DNA of 64,000 nt from Magicicada septendecula (GCA_034769895.1 CM068374.1:355432302-355496301); one strand, 5' to 3'. Shown: positions 22,701 to 32,120, counted from the stretch's first letter. A program made the numbers and translations. Notes: a model not told the origin generated them from the sequence alone.

Positions 22701-22779
22701 TTTCGTTTCTGTCAGAAGGACGATACTAAGGGGAACATTTACCAATCTAAAAATACCCCGTACAACAGGTTTTCTTACA
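19710..22779. mobile_element. 3.07-kb LTR-like insertion (solo LTR or unknown TG...CA element)
   Basis: Ends are TGTAACATGACATAAGG and AGGTTTTCTTACA (TGTAA/TTACA inverted). The flanks are ATAT at 19706-19709 and ATAT at 22780-22783. Removing it rejoins TCTCTATAT to ATAAGCGG, which is the 5' start of a Helitron as seen at 17888, so the boundaries are well supported. Inside I see no internal direct repeat of the ends, no primer site, and no motif-bearing ORF. The 22387-22806 ORF runs across the right boundary and is not a gene of this element. It may be a very long solo LTR or a non-coding non-autonomous element. Confidence 0.6.
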
Positions 22780-22952
22780 ATATATAAGCGGCTTTGTCCT
22801 GACTGACAGAGAATCAACGTAGAGCAAAAACTACTAAAGATAATGATCTCAAAATTTGAAGGTATATTCTTATGGAGTCGTAGATGCTCACTAAGAAACG
22901 GTTTTAAAAACTTTCACTCCTAAGGGGCAACCCCCCCCCCCATTTTATGTAT

Positions 22953-23355
22953 GTTCCACATCTCCTCCTAAACCACTGGACCGATTTCAACCAAACTTGG
23001 CACAAATATTTTATGCGACGGGAGAACCAACATAGGATAGGTGTTTTTTCGATGGGGTCCTTTGGGGGGGTTCTTTGGGGTCTTCCACATCTCCTCCTAA
23101 ACTACTGGACCGATTTCAACCAAACTTGGCACAAATATTTTACGCGATGGGAGAACCAACATAGGATAGGTGTTTTTTTCGATGGGGTCCTTTGTGGAGG
23201 TCTTTGGGGTCTTCCACATCTCCTAAACCACTGGACCTATTTCAACCAAACTTGGCACAAATATTTTACGCGACGGGAGAACCAACATAGGATAGGTGTT
23301 TTTTTTCGATGGGGTCCTTTGGGGAGTTCTTTGGGGTCTTCCACATCTCCTCCTA

Positions 23356-23391
<36 letters not shown>

Positions 23392-23672
23392 TATTTTACG
23401 CAACGGGAGAACCAACATAGGATAGGTGTTTTTTCGATGGGGTCCTTTGGGGGGTTCTTTGGGGTTTCCACATCTCCTCCTAAACTACTGCACCGATTTC
23501 AACCAAACTTGGCACAAATATTTTATGCAACGGGAGAACCAACATAGGATAGGTGTTTTCTTCGATGGGGTCCTTTGGGGTCTTCCACATCTCCTCCTAA
23601 ACCACTGGACCAATTTCAACCAAACTTGCACAAATATTTTACGCAACGGGAGAACCAACATAGGATAGGTGT
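22953..23672. repeat. Minisatellite in H2, six units
   Basis: Same unit as at 18057-19165, with ATTTCAACC blocks near 22983, 23113, 23239, 23367, 23494 and 23614. The copy number difference (nine versus six) shows expansion or contraction after the elements separated. Confidence 0.9.
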
Positions 23673-24085
23673 TTTTTCGATACGATCCTTCGGGGGGTCC
23701 TTTGGGTCTTAAAAAACTATTAGATCTGGTTACTATGGCAACCCAATAGAATAGATTCTGGTTACCATGGCATCGGTGGAAGTCTCCCGCGTAGGAAATA
23801 GCGCGGGAGTCGTCCGACGGGCCTTCCCCGCAGTTCATCCACGGAACCCGGGGAGTCTTAGGTCAGATCCCGCGAAAGACGAAGGGGCCAGAGTCGACGG
23901 TTTTTATAAATAAAGATATAGGTTATGCTATCAAAGGTGGTGTATGCATCTTAAGAAACTTCTTAATAGTCTGTGAATTCAGAGTTGTTTCAGTTTGAAT
24001 TTAAAAGTGGATAAGTTAAGATCGAAGTAGGTTATAAGCGAGTATAAAAAATAAAGTTTTGATAGCGAATGTATTCAGATCATAG

Positions 24086-24295
24086 TGTTACGACAGTTAA
24101 ATACGCAGCGCGTGCAAGTACTGTAGACATTTTATTGAAAACTAATTTAGCTGTTCGCCCTCTCCCAGAGTTAGAAATCGAGCAGGAGCATCACGCGCAA
24201 CAGAATTCTTCTCCAGATATAAGAATACAGTTTATGACATGGTCTTAAACAGGTGCGCTACAGAGTATTCCTCCAGTGAGAATGCGAACGTAACA
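24086..24295. mobile_element. 210-bp insertion with TGTTACG...CGTAACA ends
   Basis: H1 reads CATAGTGTTCAGACAATATAA at this place, whereas H2 has ~205 extra bases. The insert starts TGTTACGACAG and ends GCGAACGTAACA. The ends resemble those of the 3' LTR at 16964-17547, but the interior does not obviously match and no target duplication is clear. Confidence 0.45.
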
Positions 24296-24435
24296 ATATA
24301 AGGAAGATTATACAATATACAAGTAGGCCTAATATAACGTTAGAACAAGAATAGGTGCCTATGAGCCTATGAATAAATTATGAACCCGAGCAACGCTGGG
24401 TAAATCGGCTAGATATATATTAGGGCCTATAGGTA

Positions 24436-24977
24436 TCTATATAAGCCAAATACCACTGACTGACTCACTGATCACGATATCTCTGAAACCACTGAATGGA
24501 TATCAATGAAACTTTGAACATAGCTTCATCATAGGTCTTAGGTGCTCACTAAGAAACGGTTTTAAAAACTTTCACTCCTAAGGGGCAAAAAACCAAATAC
24601 TGAAATTTATCGCGGAAATTGCATACTTTGTAAATGAAGTGGTTGACATCTCAGTTTACTGGAAACCCCGAATACATTTAGTCCTGAGTTTTTAATCATT
24701 GTTTTAAATTGAAAAAAACTTCGTTGTTTGCAGGTTCTTATAGTCGAGAAAATTTCGAAGTTCAATTAATTAATAAATGTATGTCCTTTTTATCTCGAAA
24801 ACGGCTCTAACGATTTTCTCGAAATAAATAATAAATAGCTGTTGCTATGAATGTAAATAAACAAACTAAGAGTTGAGAATTTGTACAATCTATCTAATCC
24901 TATACTATTAAGCGAGCAATAATTGTACAATTACGTACAAAGTGAAACTCCGTAGCGAAGCACGGGTATTTTGCTAG
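24436..24977 (+). mobile_element. Helitron-like non-autonomous element H3 (542 bp)
   Basis: Starts TCTATATAAGCC...CTGACTGACTCACTG after host A24435. It ends with hairpin CCGTAGCGAAGCACGG, TATTTTG and CTAG 24974-24977 before host T24978. TC start, A-T insertion site, 3' hairpin and CTAG all fit Helitrons. It shares GCTCACTAAGAAACGG with H1/H2/H4 but lacks the minisatellite. Confidence 0.75.
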
Positions 24978-24982
24978 TATAT

Positions 24983-25505
24983 TGTGACGGCAGCGGTATG
25001 CGAACATCTGCTCTCCGGTACCAGCGGTGGACGAGGCGAGCCAATCCGGCATCAGCAGCCGCCGAGACGTGACCAACTTCGTGTTCGGAGCTAGCCAATC
25101 AGCGATGCCGGTTAGTTAATAAAACCCGGGCCGGCAGGAAATTTTAGGCACTCTTCATCGCCACGCCATCGGACGCACTTCATCTCCTCTCCTCTCTCGG
25201 ACGACATCGGCGCGGAGTCAGCCGGAAGGAACGGCCGAAGAATAGAACCGGCGTTCTTGCGTCTTCGCCCTCCAGTTCCGCGCCAGCGATGGATTTCGCT
25301 GGGCCGGCAGCCGACTCTACAACCGGTGCCGAAAGAAGAGGAGGACTGCAGGACGCCACGAACAGCGGGCGCAGCCGCCGAACATCTCAGCGCGGCACGA
25401 CCAACTTCAGCTTTCTCGCCACCAGGTCCTTTTTAGGGCCACCAAAAACACTAGAGTGTACGATTGGCGTCATTTGTCATGCGGCAAGCCTTTTGTCCGG
25501 TGACA
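24983..25505 (+). repeat. TRIM 5' LTR
   Basis: GC-rich LTR with a TTAATAAAACCC promoter-like box near 25117, followed by GCACTCTTCATC. The ORF starting MDFAGPAADS in it has no recognisable motif and continues across the primer site; I do not treat it as a gene. Confidence 0.9.
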
Positions 25506-25507
25506 AG

Positions 25508-25525
25508 TGGCGCCCAACGTGGGGC
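25508..25525 (+). promoter_or_regulatory. TRIM primer binding site, tRNA-Lys (CUU type)
   Basis: TGGCGCCCAACGTGGGGC, two bases after the LTR. It is identical to the site of the tandem-array element at 40183-40200. Confidence 0.9.
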
Positions 25526-25673
25526 GACGATCATCTTGCGGATGCAAGATCCAGCCACGCCAGCGAGCTACCAGCCGGCACAACAATCAACATGGCGCCC
25601 AACAGACACCTCCACAACATCTGGAGAAGAGCAGTAGGCTGGCTACCGGAGAGCATTCAAGACCCGGTGGAGT

Positions 25674-26196
25674 TGTGACGGCAGCGGTATGCGAACATCT
25701 GCTCTCCGGTACCAGCGGTGGACGAGGCGAGCCAATCCGGCATCAGCAGCCGCCGAGACGTGACCAACTTCGTGTTCGGAGCTAGCCAATCAGCGATGCC
25801 GGTTAGTTAATAAAACCCGGGCCGGCAGGAAATTTTAGGCACTCTTCATCGCCACGCCATCGGACGCACTTCATCTCCTCTCCTCTCTCGGATGACATCG
25901 GCGCGGAGTCAGCCGGAAGGAACGGCCGAAGAATAGAACCGGCGTTCTTGCGTCTTCGCCCTCCAGTTCCGCGCCAGCGATGGATTTCGCTGGGCCGGCA
26001 GCCGACTCTACAACCGGTGCCGAAAGAAGAGGAGGACTGCAGGACGCCACGAACAGCGGGCGCAGCCGCCGAACATCTCAGCGCGGCACGACCAACTTCA
26101 GCTTTCTCGCCACCAGGTCCTTTTTAGGGCCACCAAAAACACTAGAGTGTACGATTGGCGTCATTTGTCATGCGGCAAGCCTTTTGTCCGGTGACA
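25674..26196 (+). repeat. TRIM 3' LTR
   Basis: Near-identical to the 5' LTR. It ends GGTGACA against the ATATATAAGCGG start of the next Helitron fragment. Confidence 0.9.
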
Positions 26197-26416
26197 ATAT
26201 ATATAAGCGGAGAAGTCCTGACTGACTGATATAGAATCAACGTAGAGCAAAAACTACTGAAGATAATGATCTCAAAATTTGCAGGTATATTCTTATGGGG
26301 TCGTAGATGCTCACTAAGAAACGGTTTTAAAAACTTTCACTCCTAAGGAGCAAACTCCCCCCCCTTGTATGTATGTATCTATGTGTGTATGTTCCACATC
26401 TCCTAAACCACTAGAC
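26197..26416 (+). mobile_element. Helitron 5' fragment H4
   Basis: ATATATAAGCGGAGAAGTCC, CTGACTGAC, ATCAACGTAGAGC and GCTCACTAAGAAACGG match H1/H2. It is cut at CTAAACCACTAGAC by the hAT terminus at 26417. Confidence 0.7.
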
Positions 26417-26689
26417 CAGTGGTTCCCAATCTGTGGGTCGCGACCCACTAGTGGGCCGTGGGATCTATTCAGGTGGGTCGCCGGATGACTTTTAAAATAT
26501 TTAAGTAAAATATCTTACCGACTGAAAAAATATGAAAGTGTATTTCAAGAGGAAAGTTTTATAATCTGAAAAATCTGGCAGTCGTGGGACTGCCGACAGA
26601 AGTGTTAACTTAAATAACATGGTTACTGAATAATATATGTTGTCTTTATAAGTGACCGTTCTGCAATATTAATAATTAATATAAAAACT

Positions 26690-27115
26690 CTTGTGCATAA
26701 TAAAAATCTTTTTTCTGTACTTGTGCACAAAACTTGGTGCATAATTTTTAGTGTACAATAATATCGTGTACAATTCTTATGTGCACAAACCATACCATGC
26801 CTTCGGAGTTATGCGCGAACAAACAGAAAAAAATATATACAGGTCAAATTGAGAACCTATTCCTTTTTCGAAGTCGGTTAAAAATAACACTTTTGTTTAT
26901 TATCTTACATTTTCAATATACTTCTTACTGGTAAAACTGGGTTCATGCACAGACAGATAGTGCACAGAAAGTTTTTCATCGCATAATTATTTAATTTTAT
27001 TTTGTGCACTTAACAAAAATAAACAAAATGAATTATACACCGTGCACGAATAATTGTGCACGAGCAATTATTAAAGTGAAAAACTTTCTGTGCACAATAT
27101 TTCGTGCAAAATGTG
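26690..27115. repeat. GTGCAC-rich subterminal region with inverted repeat
   Basis: GTGCA(C) recurs about ten times. AGTGCACAGAAAGTTTTTCA near 26959-26979 is inverted as TGAAAAACTTTCTGTGCACA near 27078-27098. It could be subterminal transposase-binding repeats or a small foldback insertion. Confidence 0.5.
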
Positions 27116-27356
27116 AAAAAATTATTAACTCGTTTTTAAAATTGAACATACTGAACTTTTTCTTTTAACAAATTAAATTTTGATAGCTATTTTGATTATT
27201 GAGACAAAATATCTTGTTAAACCTTGAAAATTCTTTTGGTAAAATTTACCATTTATTATTTGTAATCTCCTTTATCATTTATACTTATGTATCCTTTATA
27301 CTTTTAGTGCCTAATTATTCTCTAAATTTAAATTTACATTCCCCGCTAAAGAATTC

Positions 27357-27514
27357 AATTTTTCCCTCTCCTCTGCTATAAGAACAGTGGGAAAGAACAT
27401 GGGATGCAGAGAGGGGGAAATTGTTACAGATTCTCGTCGCATTCCTTTCTGATGACGTCACATTCTACCAATTCACTCCCGTGTAAATTTTTTCCCTCTC
27501 CTCTGCTATAAGAA
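27357..27514. repeat. 28-bp direct repeat pair
   Basis: AATTTTTCCCTCTCCTCTGC and TATAAGAA occur at 27357-27384 and again at 27487-27514, 130 bp apart. A partial inverted match (GCAGAGAGGGGGAAA) lies between them. Confidence 0.7.
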
Positions 27515-27796
27515 GTTAACACTTCAAAAGTTATGTACAAAACCTGTTCTAAACAAGAAACCAATGTGGCTAATAACGCGCAGCAGTAGGATTCGTTCGT
27601 AATTGCGATATGGCAACGCCGTGTCCCCTTCCACTTGCGACAAGTGTCAGATGAGTAACCTTAAGTTGATTTAGTCTTTCTCTGACTGTGGGATCGTGCA
27701 TTATTTGCTTGTTGTTTAGTCAAGTCTGTTCATGCGTGTTTATAGTGGCGGTTTGTTTTATTTTATACTATATTTCTATTTTCTATTTATTTCACT

Positions 27797-29038
27797 ATGG
27801 ACATGTGGATTAAGACTGGATCGTGCCGTAAAAGACAGACTTCAGCTAATTATGACGAACCTTCCACATCCGGTACCAGTGCTTCATGTAATATCGCTTC
27901 ATATCGACTATCCTTATTGATAGCCAAAAAGGGGGCAGCTCACACCGTAGGAGAGGATATTATTTTACCAGTGGCCAAAATAATATCTGATGCTTTATTT
28001 AGCGAAAAGCAAACAAAACTAATTGGTGAAATACCCCTATCAAACACAACGGTAAAAAGAAGAATCGATGAAATGTCAGATTTTGTGAAACTGGCTAATA
28101 TGGCTTTCATATTTGGGTGACATATTCAGTGCTCTCAATATCCTCAATTTATCGCTGCAAGGGAAGGATGTCCACAAGTTCTATGTTCAAGATAATATAG
28201 AAGCAAGTATTAAAAAACTTGAAAGATGGTCCAGTAAAGTGAAAGACAGTTGTTTTGATGCATTCCCACTCCTCAATGACTTCTTAGAAACATATGGAAT
28301 CAAAGTTAATGAGGAAACTGCAACTGCCATGAAGGAACATCTTGAAGCACTGGCCTCTAGTTTCAGGTAATTATTCTCAAATGATTTTACTAATAACCAC
28401 TTAGATTTGAAGTATTTCTTATTAAACATAAGTCTTATTATTTTCATGATATTATTTTTCACCCAATAAAGAAGAGTAACAATTAAGTTCTACCGCTTCT
28501 TTATTTAAAATGATAATGGTTACAGGCTAATGTTTTAAGTTTAAGGTTTTTACGAACTAATATTTTTACGTTAGGCCCACTGAAAGTTGTTTGTTTATGC
28601 AAGAGTATTACTTAAAATTGGTTCTTGTTTTAGGAGTTACTTTCCAAGAATTCCTGATGAATTGTTATGGATAAGAAATCCGTTTGTAGAGGACAACCTT
28701 AAAAAGCTAAAACTGTCAGCATCTGGGGAAGACTCCCTGATGGAACTATCGTGAGATTCTTCTTTGAAAACTTTCTTTAAAGACTCAAGCCTAATCCCAT
28801 TTTGGATCAAAATAAAGGGAGAGTATCGAGTGCTTGCAAATATAGCTTTGAAGGAATTAATGGGATTCACAACTACTTACTTATGCGAGCGTGCATTTTC
28901 TAGTTGTTTTTTTTTTTAAAACAAATATAGAAACAAACTTTGCGTGGAAAACGATTTACGCCTAAAACTAACAAGCTTCAATTCAGATATAGAAAGTATC
29001 ATTAACACCAAGACTAAACAATACCACAAATCTCATTG
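27797..29038 (+). pseudogene. hAT transposase pseudogene (ZBED/SCAND3-like) with an intron
   Basis: First part, 27797-~28100: MDMWIKTG leader, then directly SYRLSLLIAKKGAAHTVGED...PLSNTTVKRRIDEMS, typical of ZBED-type hAT proteins. The BED finger that should lie between is missing. A second deletion then removes the catalytic core, and the frame changes into SYLGDIFSALNILNLSLQGK...FPLLNDFLE (C-terminal half). At 28367 a donor CAG/GTAATT and at 28633 an acceptor TTTTAG/G bracket a 267-base intron; joining gives SFR-SYFPRIPDELLWIRNPF in frame. The last exon holds the hAT dimerisation block (ALKELMGFTTTYLCERAFSS, NKLCVENDLRLKLTS) with a stop and frame disturbance around a T-run near 28908, ending at 29038. 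It cannot make an active transposase. Confidence 0.8.
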
Positions 29039-29356
29039 AGTTTACCATTTAATTTGTATAAAATAAATTTCTTATTGGACAAAATATTGTTTCTTTTCTT
29101 TAATAATGTTCCCTTCACCATTTTAAAAATTCTTACTCAGCAAAGCATTTGCACATATAATAATAACTTCAGTTTCATATTACATATAATTTTACGTGTG
29201 TATATATATATATATATATATATACACAACGTAGTGGTAGTGTATGTATATATATATATCAATCACTTTCTGCTACAGTCCGTTTCTTGATGTATATAAT
29301 ACATTTAATATTTATTATTTATTATAAATTTACCTCAAGATGTTGTTTTTCTATTT

Positions 29357-29396
29357 GGAACATGTTTCGGGTACTGTCTTGTTCCCATCCTCAGCC
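29357..29396 (-). ncRNA. Hammerhead-like ribozyme, PLE2 left arm
   Basis: Minus strand: CUGAGGA, an exact CUGANGA; stem II GGGAAC/GUACCC with one mismatch; GAAAC-AU-GUU; GG/CC start of stem I. This subfamily keeps C3. Confidence 0.6.
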
Positions 29397-29922
29397 TTCC
29401 GGTTTTTTTGTCTGGTGAAGTACATATGTGTTGTTGGTTGATACTTGTGGCTTCCTGTTGGCTTCTGGTATTTCAAGTTGGTTTTATTGTGTGTGATTGT
29501 GGTGTATGTGTTAGTTTTTTGTGTATTTTCAATGTTGAGTGCTTTGAATATTGTGTCATGTTTTGTATTGATTTGTATTTGTTCAGGTATTAGTTTGTTG
29601 TCTGTTTTATGTTTGTATATTTGTAAGTTTTCCCATATGTTCATTATTATTCATTATTACACAAAGGCACCATAATGAACATATGGGAAAACTTACAAAT
29701 ATACAAACATAAAACAGAAAACAAACTAATACCTGAACAAATACAAATCAATACAAAACATGACACAATATTCAAAGCACTCAACATTGAAAATACACAA
29801 AAAACTAACACATACACCACAATCACACACAATAAAACCAACTTGAAATACCAGAAGCCAACAGGAAGCCACAATTATCAACCAACAACACATATGTACT
29901 TCACCACACAAAAAAACCGGAA

Positions 29923-29962
29923 GGCTGAGGATGGGAACAAGATAGTACCCGAAACATGTTCC
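29923..29962 (+). ncRNA. Hammerhead-like ribozyme, PLE2 right arm
   Basis: GG 29923-29924, CTGAGGA 29925-29931, stem II GGGAAC...GTACCC, GAAAC 29951-29955, GTT 29958-29960 with cleavage expected after it, CC 29961-29962. Stem I is short in this copy. Confidence 0.6.
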
Positions 29963-30041
29963 AAATAGAAAAATAACAACTTGAGGTAAATTTATAATAA
30001 ATAATAAATATTAAATGTAATATATATATATATATATATAT

Positions 30042-30296
30042 TGTAGCGTGACAGATAATCCACACAAATACATTACTCAATGATCATTAATAAAGCTCTA
30101 ATATATGGAATATCCAGATGAGAATCAATTAAAATGCACTGTTTAATAATATATTCACAAGAAAGGTTGAATAAAGAAAATTTCTGCAAATAATATAATA
30201 TAATACAAATTTAAAAACCCAGAAGACTAAAAATGATAATAACAAAATTACCCAGGTAAGATAGAAGCAGGCAATTAATATACTCCGACAAGGAAA
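30042..30296 (+). repeat. AT-rich sequence with LTR-like left terminus
   Basis: Begins TGTAGCGTGACAG after a TATAT tract, like 3600 and 19710. The right end was not found. It leads into the purine-rich repeat. Confidence 0.3.
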
Positions 30297-32120
30297 CCAG
30301 ACTAGAAGAAACAAAGGCATACACAGCGAAAAACTACAGAAGAAGGAAGAATAGTTAAAACTACTATTACTGAAGAAAGAAGAAAGAAGAATAGTCAAAA
30401 CTAAAACTACAGAAGAAGGAAGAAAGAAGAACAATCAAAGCAACTGAAGACAGAAGAAAGAAGAATAATTAAAATTAGAGAAGAAAGAAGAATAACCAAA
30501 CTCAAAGAAGAAAGAAGAATAACCCAAAACTAAAACTACAGAAGAAAGAAGAATAATTAAAATCAAAGAAGAAAGAAGACTAATTAAAACTACTACTACA
30601 GAAGAAGGAAGAAAGAAGAACAATCAAAGCTACTGAAGACAGAAGAAAGAAGAATAATTAAAATTAGAGAACAAAGAAGAATAACCAAACTCAAAGAAGA
30701 AAGAAGAATAACCCAAAACTAAAACTACAGAAGAAAGAAGAAAGAAGAATAATTAAATCAAAGAAGAAAGAAGACTAATTAAAACTACTACTACAGAAGA
30801 AGGAAGAAAGAAGAACAATCAAAGCTACTGAAGACAGAAGAAAGAAGAATAATTAAAATCAAAGAAGAAAGAAGACTAATTAAAACTACTACTACTGAAG
30901 AAAGAAGAAAGAAGACTAATTAAAACTACTACTACGGAAGAAAGAAGAAAGAAGACTAATTAAAACTACTACTACAGAAGAAGGAAGAAAGAAGACTAAT
31001 TAAAACTAAAGAATAAGGAAGAATAACCAAAACTACTACTACTGAAGAAAGAAGAACCACCAAATCTACTGAAGAAAGAAGAAGGGAGAATAATTAAAAT
31101 CACTGAAGAAAGAAGAACAATCCAAAACTAAAGAAGAAAGAAGAATAATCAAATCTACTGAAGAAAGAAGAATAATCAAATCTACTGAAGAAAGAAGACA
31201 GAAGAAAGAAGAATAATTAAAATCAAAGAAGAAAGAAGACTAATTAAAACTACTACTACTGAAGAAAGAAGAAGGAAGACTAATTAAAACTACTGAAGAA
31301 AGAAGAATAAACCAAAACTACCACTACTGAAGAAAGAAGAAAGAAGAATAAACCAAAACTACCACTACTGAAGAAAGAAGACTAAATTAAAACTAGAGAA
31401 GAAGGAAGAATAACCAAAACTAAAGAAGAAAGAAGAACAATCCAAAACTAAAGAAGAAAGAAGAATAATCAAATCTACTGAAGAAAGAAGAATAATCAAA
31501 TCTACTGAAGAAAGAAGAAAGAAGAATAATTAAAACTAAAGAAGAAAGAAGGAAGAAGAATAACCCAAAACAAAAACTACCGAAGAAAGAAGAAAGAAGA
31601 CTAATTAAAACTACTATTACTGAAGAAAGAAGAATAATCAAAGCTACTGAAGACAGAAGAAAGAAGAATAATTAAAACTAAAGAAGAAAGAAGAAGGAAG
31701 AATAACCCAAAACAAAAACTACCGAAGAAAGAAGAAAGAAGACTAATTAAAACTACTATTACTGAAGAAAGAAGAAAGAAGAACAGTCAAAACTAAAACT
31801 ACTGAAGAAGGAAGAAAGAAGAATAATCAAAATAAAAACCACAGAAGAAAGAAGAAAGAAGAATAATTAAAATCACAGGAGAAAGAAGAAAGAAGACTAA
31901 TTAAAACTAAAGAAGAAAGAAGAATAAACCAAAACTACTACTACTGAAGAAAGAAGAAGGAAGACTAATTAAAAGTACTGAAGAAAGAAGAAAGAAGAAC
32001 AATCAAAGCTACTGAAGAGAGAAGAAGGAAGAAAACCAAAACTACTACTACTGAAGAAAGAAGAAAGAAGAATAATCCAAAACCAAATCTACTGAAGAAG
32101 GAAGAAAGAAGAATAATTAA
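30297..32120 (+). repeat. Purine-strand imperfect tandem repeat (~1.8 kb)
   Basis: Degenerate units made of GAAGAAAGAAGA followed by AATAATTAAAACTACTACT-like spacers, basic period about 27 bases with higher-order variants. It is strongly purine-biased on the + strand. The minus-strand Leu/Ser/Phe-rich ORFs are translations of the repeat and not genes. Confidence 0.9.

Larger units (their letters stand above)
22780..24412 (+). mobile_element. Helitron-like non-autonomous element H2
   Basis: Its 5' end continues from 19699-19709 across the inserted element: ATATAAGCGG, GTCCTGACTGACAGAG. It carries a six-unit minisatellite and a conserved section through 24085. It ends with hairpin CCCGAGCAACGCTGGG, then TAAATCGG and CTAG at 24409-24412. 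Hairpin plus CTAG is the Helitron 3' signature. No transposase. Confidence 0.7.
24983..26196 (+). mobile_element. TRIM: miniature LTR retrotransposon, 1214 bp
   Basis: Two 523-bp direct repeats (24983-25505 and 25674-26196) surround a 168-bp internal region. The LTRs start TGTGACGGCAGCGG and end GTCCGGTGACA. ATAT occurs on both sides (24979-24982 and 26197-26200). A perfect tRNA-Lys primer site and a purine-rich GGTGGAG before the second LTR complete the minimal cis signals. No gag or pol. I see one base difference between the LTRs (C at ~25202 versus T), implying recent insertion. The GC-rich LTR contrasts with its AT-rich surroundings. Confidence 0.92.
26417..29038 (+). mobile_element. hAT (Charlie/ZBED-type) element, right end missing
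   Basis: The left terminus CAGTGGTTCCCAATCTGTGG followed by the palindrome GTGGGTCGCGACCCAC is characteristic of Charlie-like hAT elements. A transposase pseudogene of the same group lies 1.4 kb inside in the same orientation. No matching right TIR appears before PLE2 at 29260, so the 3' end is lost. 26700-27110 is rich in GTGCAC motifs. Confidence 0.75.
29260..30041. mobile_element. Penelope-like element PLE2: palindrome of termini without RT
   Basis: The left end CAATCACTTTCTGCTACAG is the same as PLE1. Arms 29299-29647 and 29672-30018 are near-perfect inverted copies (~347 bases) separated by ~24 bases. Each encodes only the C-terminal ~97 residues of a PLE protein (MNIWENLQIYKHKT...PETCSK) and a hammerhead-like motif. 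RT and GIY-YIG are absent. (TA)n tracts flank it. Confidence 0.8.

Noticed and set aside
22387..22806. 139-codon ORF
   Set aside because: Crosses the right boundary of the 3.07-kb insertion into the Helitron start; composition not protein-like.
18057..23672. CRISPR-like array
   Set aside because: Units are ~120-130 bp with no unique spacers, in a eukaryotic transposon.
18032..23838. ORFs through the minisatellite (repeats of ILCWFSRR and WFRRRCGRPQRTP)
   Set aside because: Open on both strands only because the repeat unit lacks stops; no homology or start context; they follow the repeat period.
25289..25785. MDFAGPAADS ORF and an overlapping ORF in the TRIM
   Set aside because: The frame starts in the LTR and crosses the primer site and interior into the next LTR. 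The second copy is cut by the LTR end. No motif seen.
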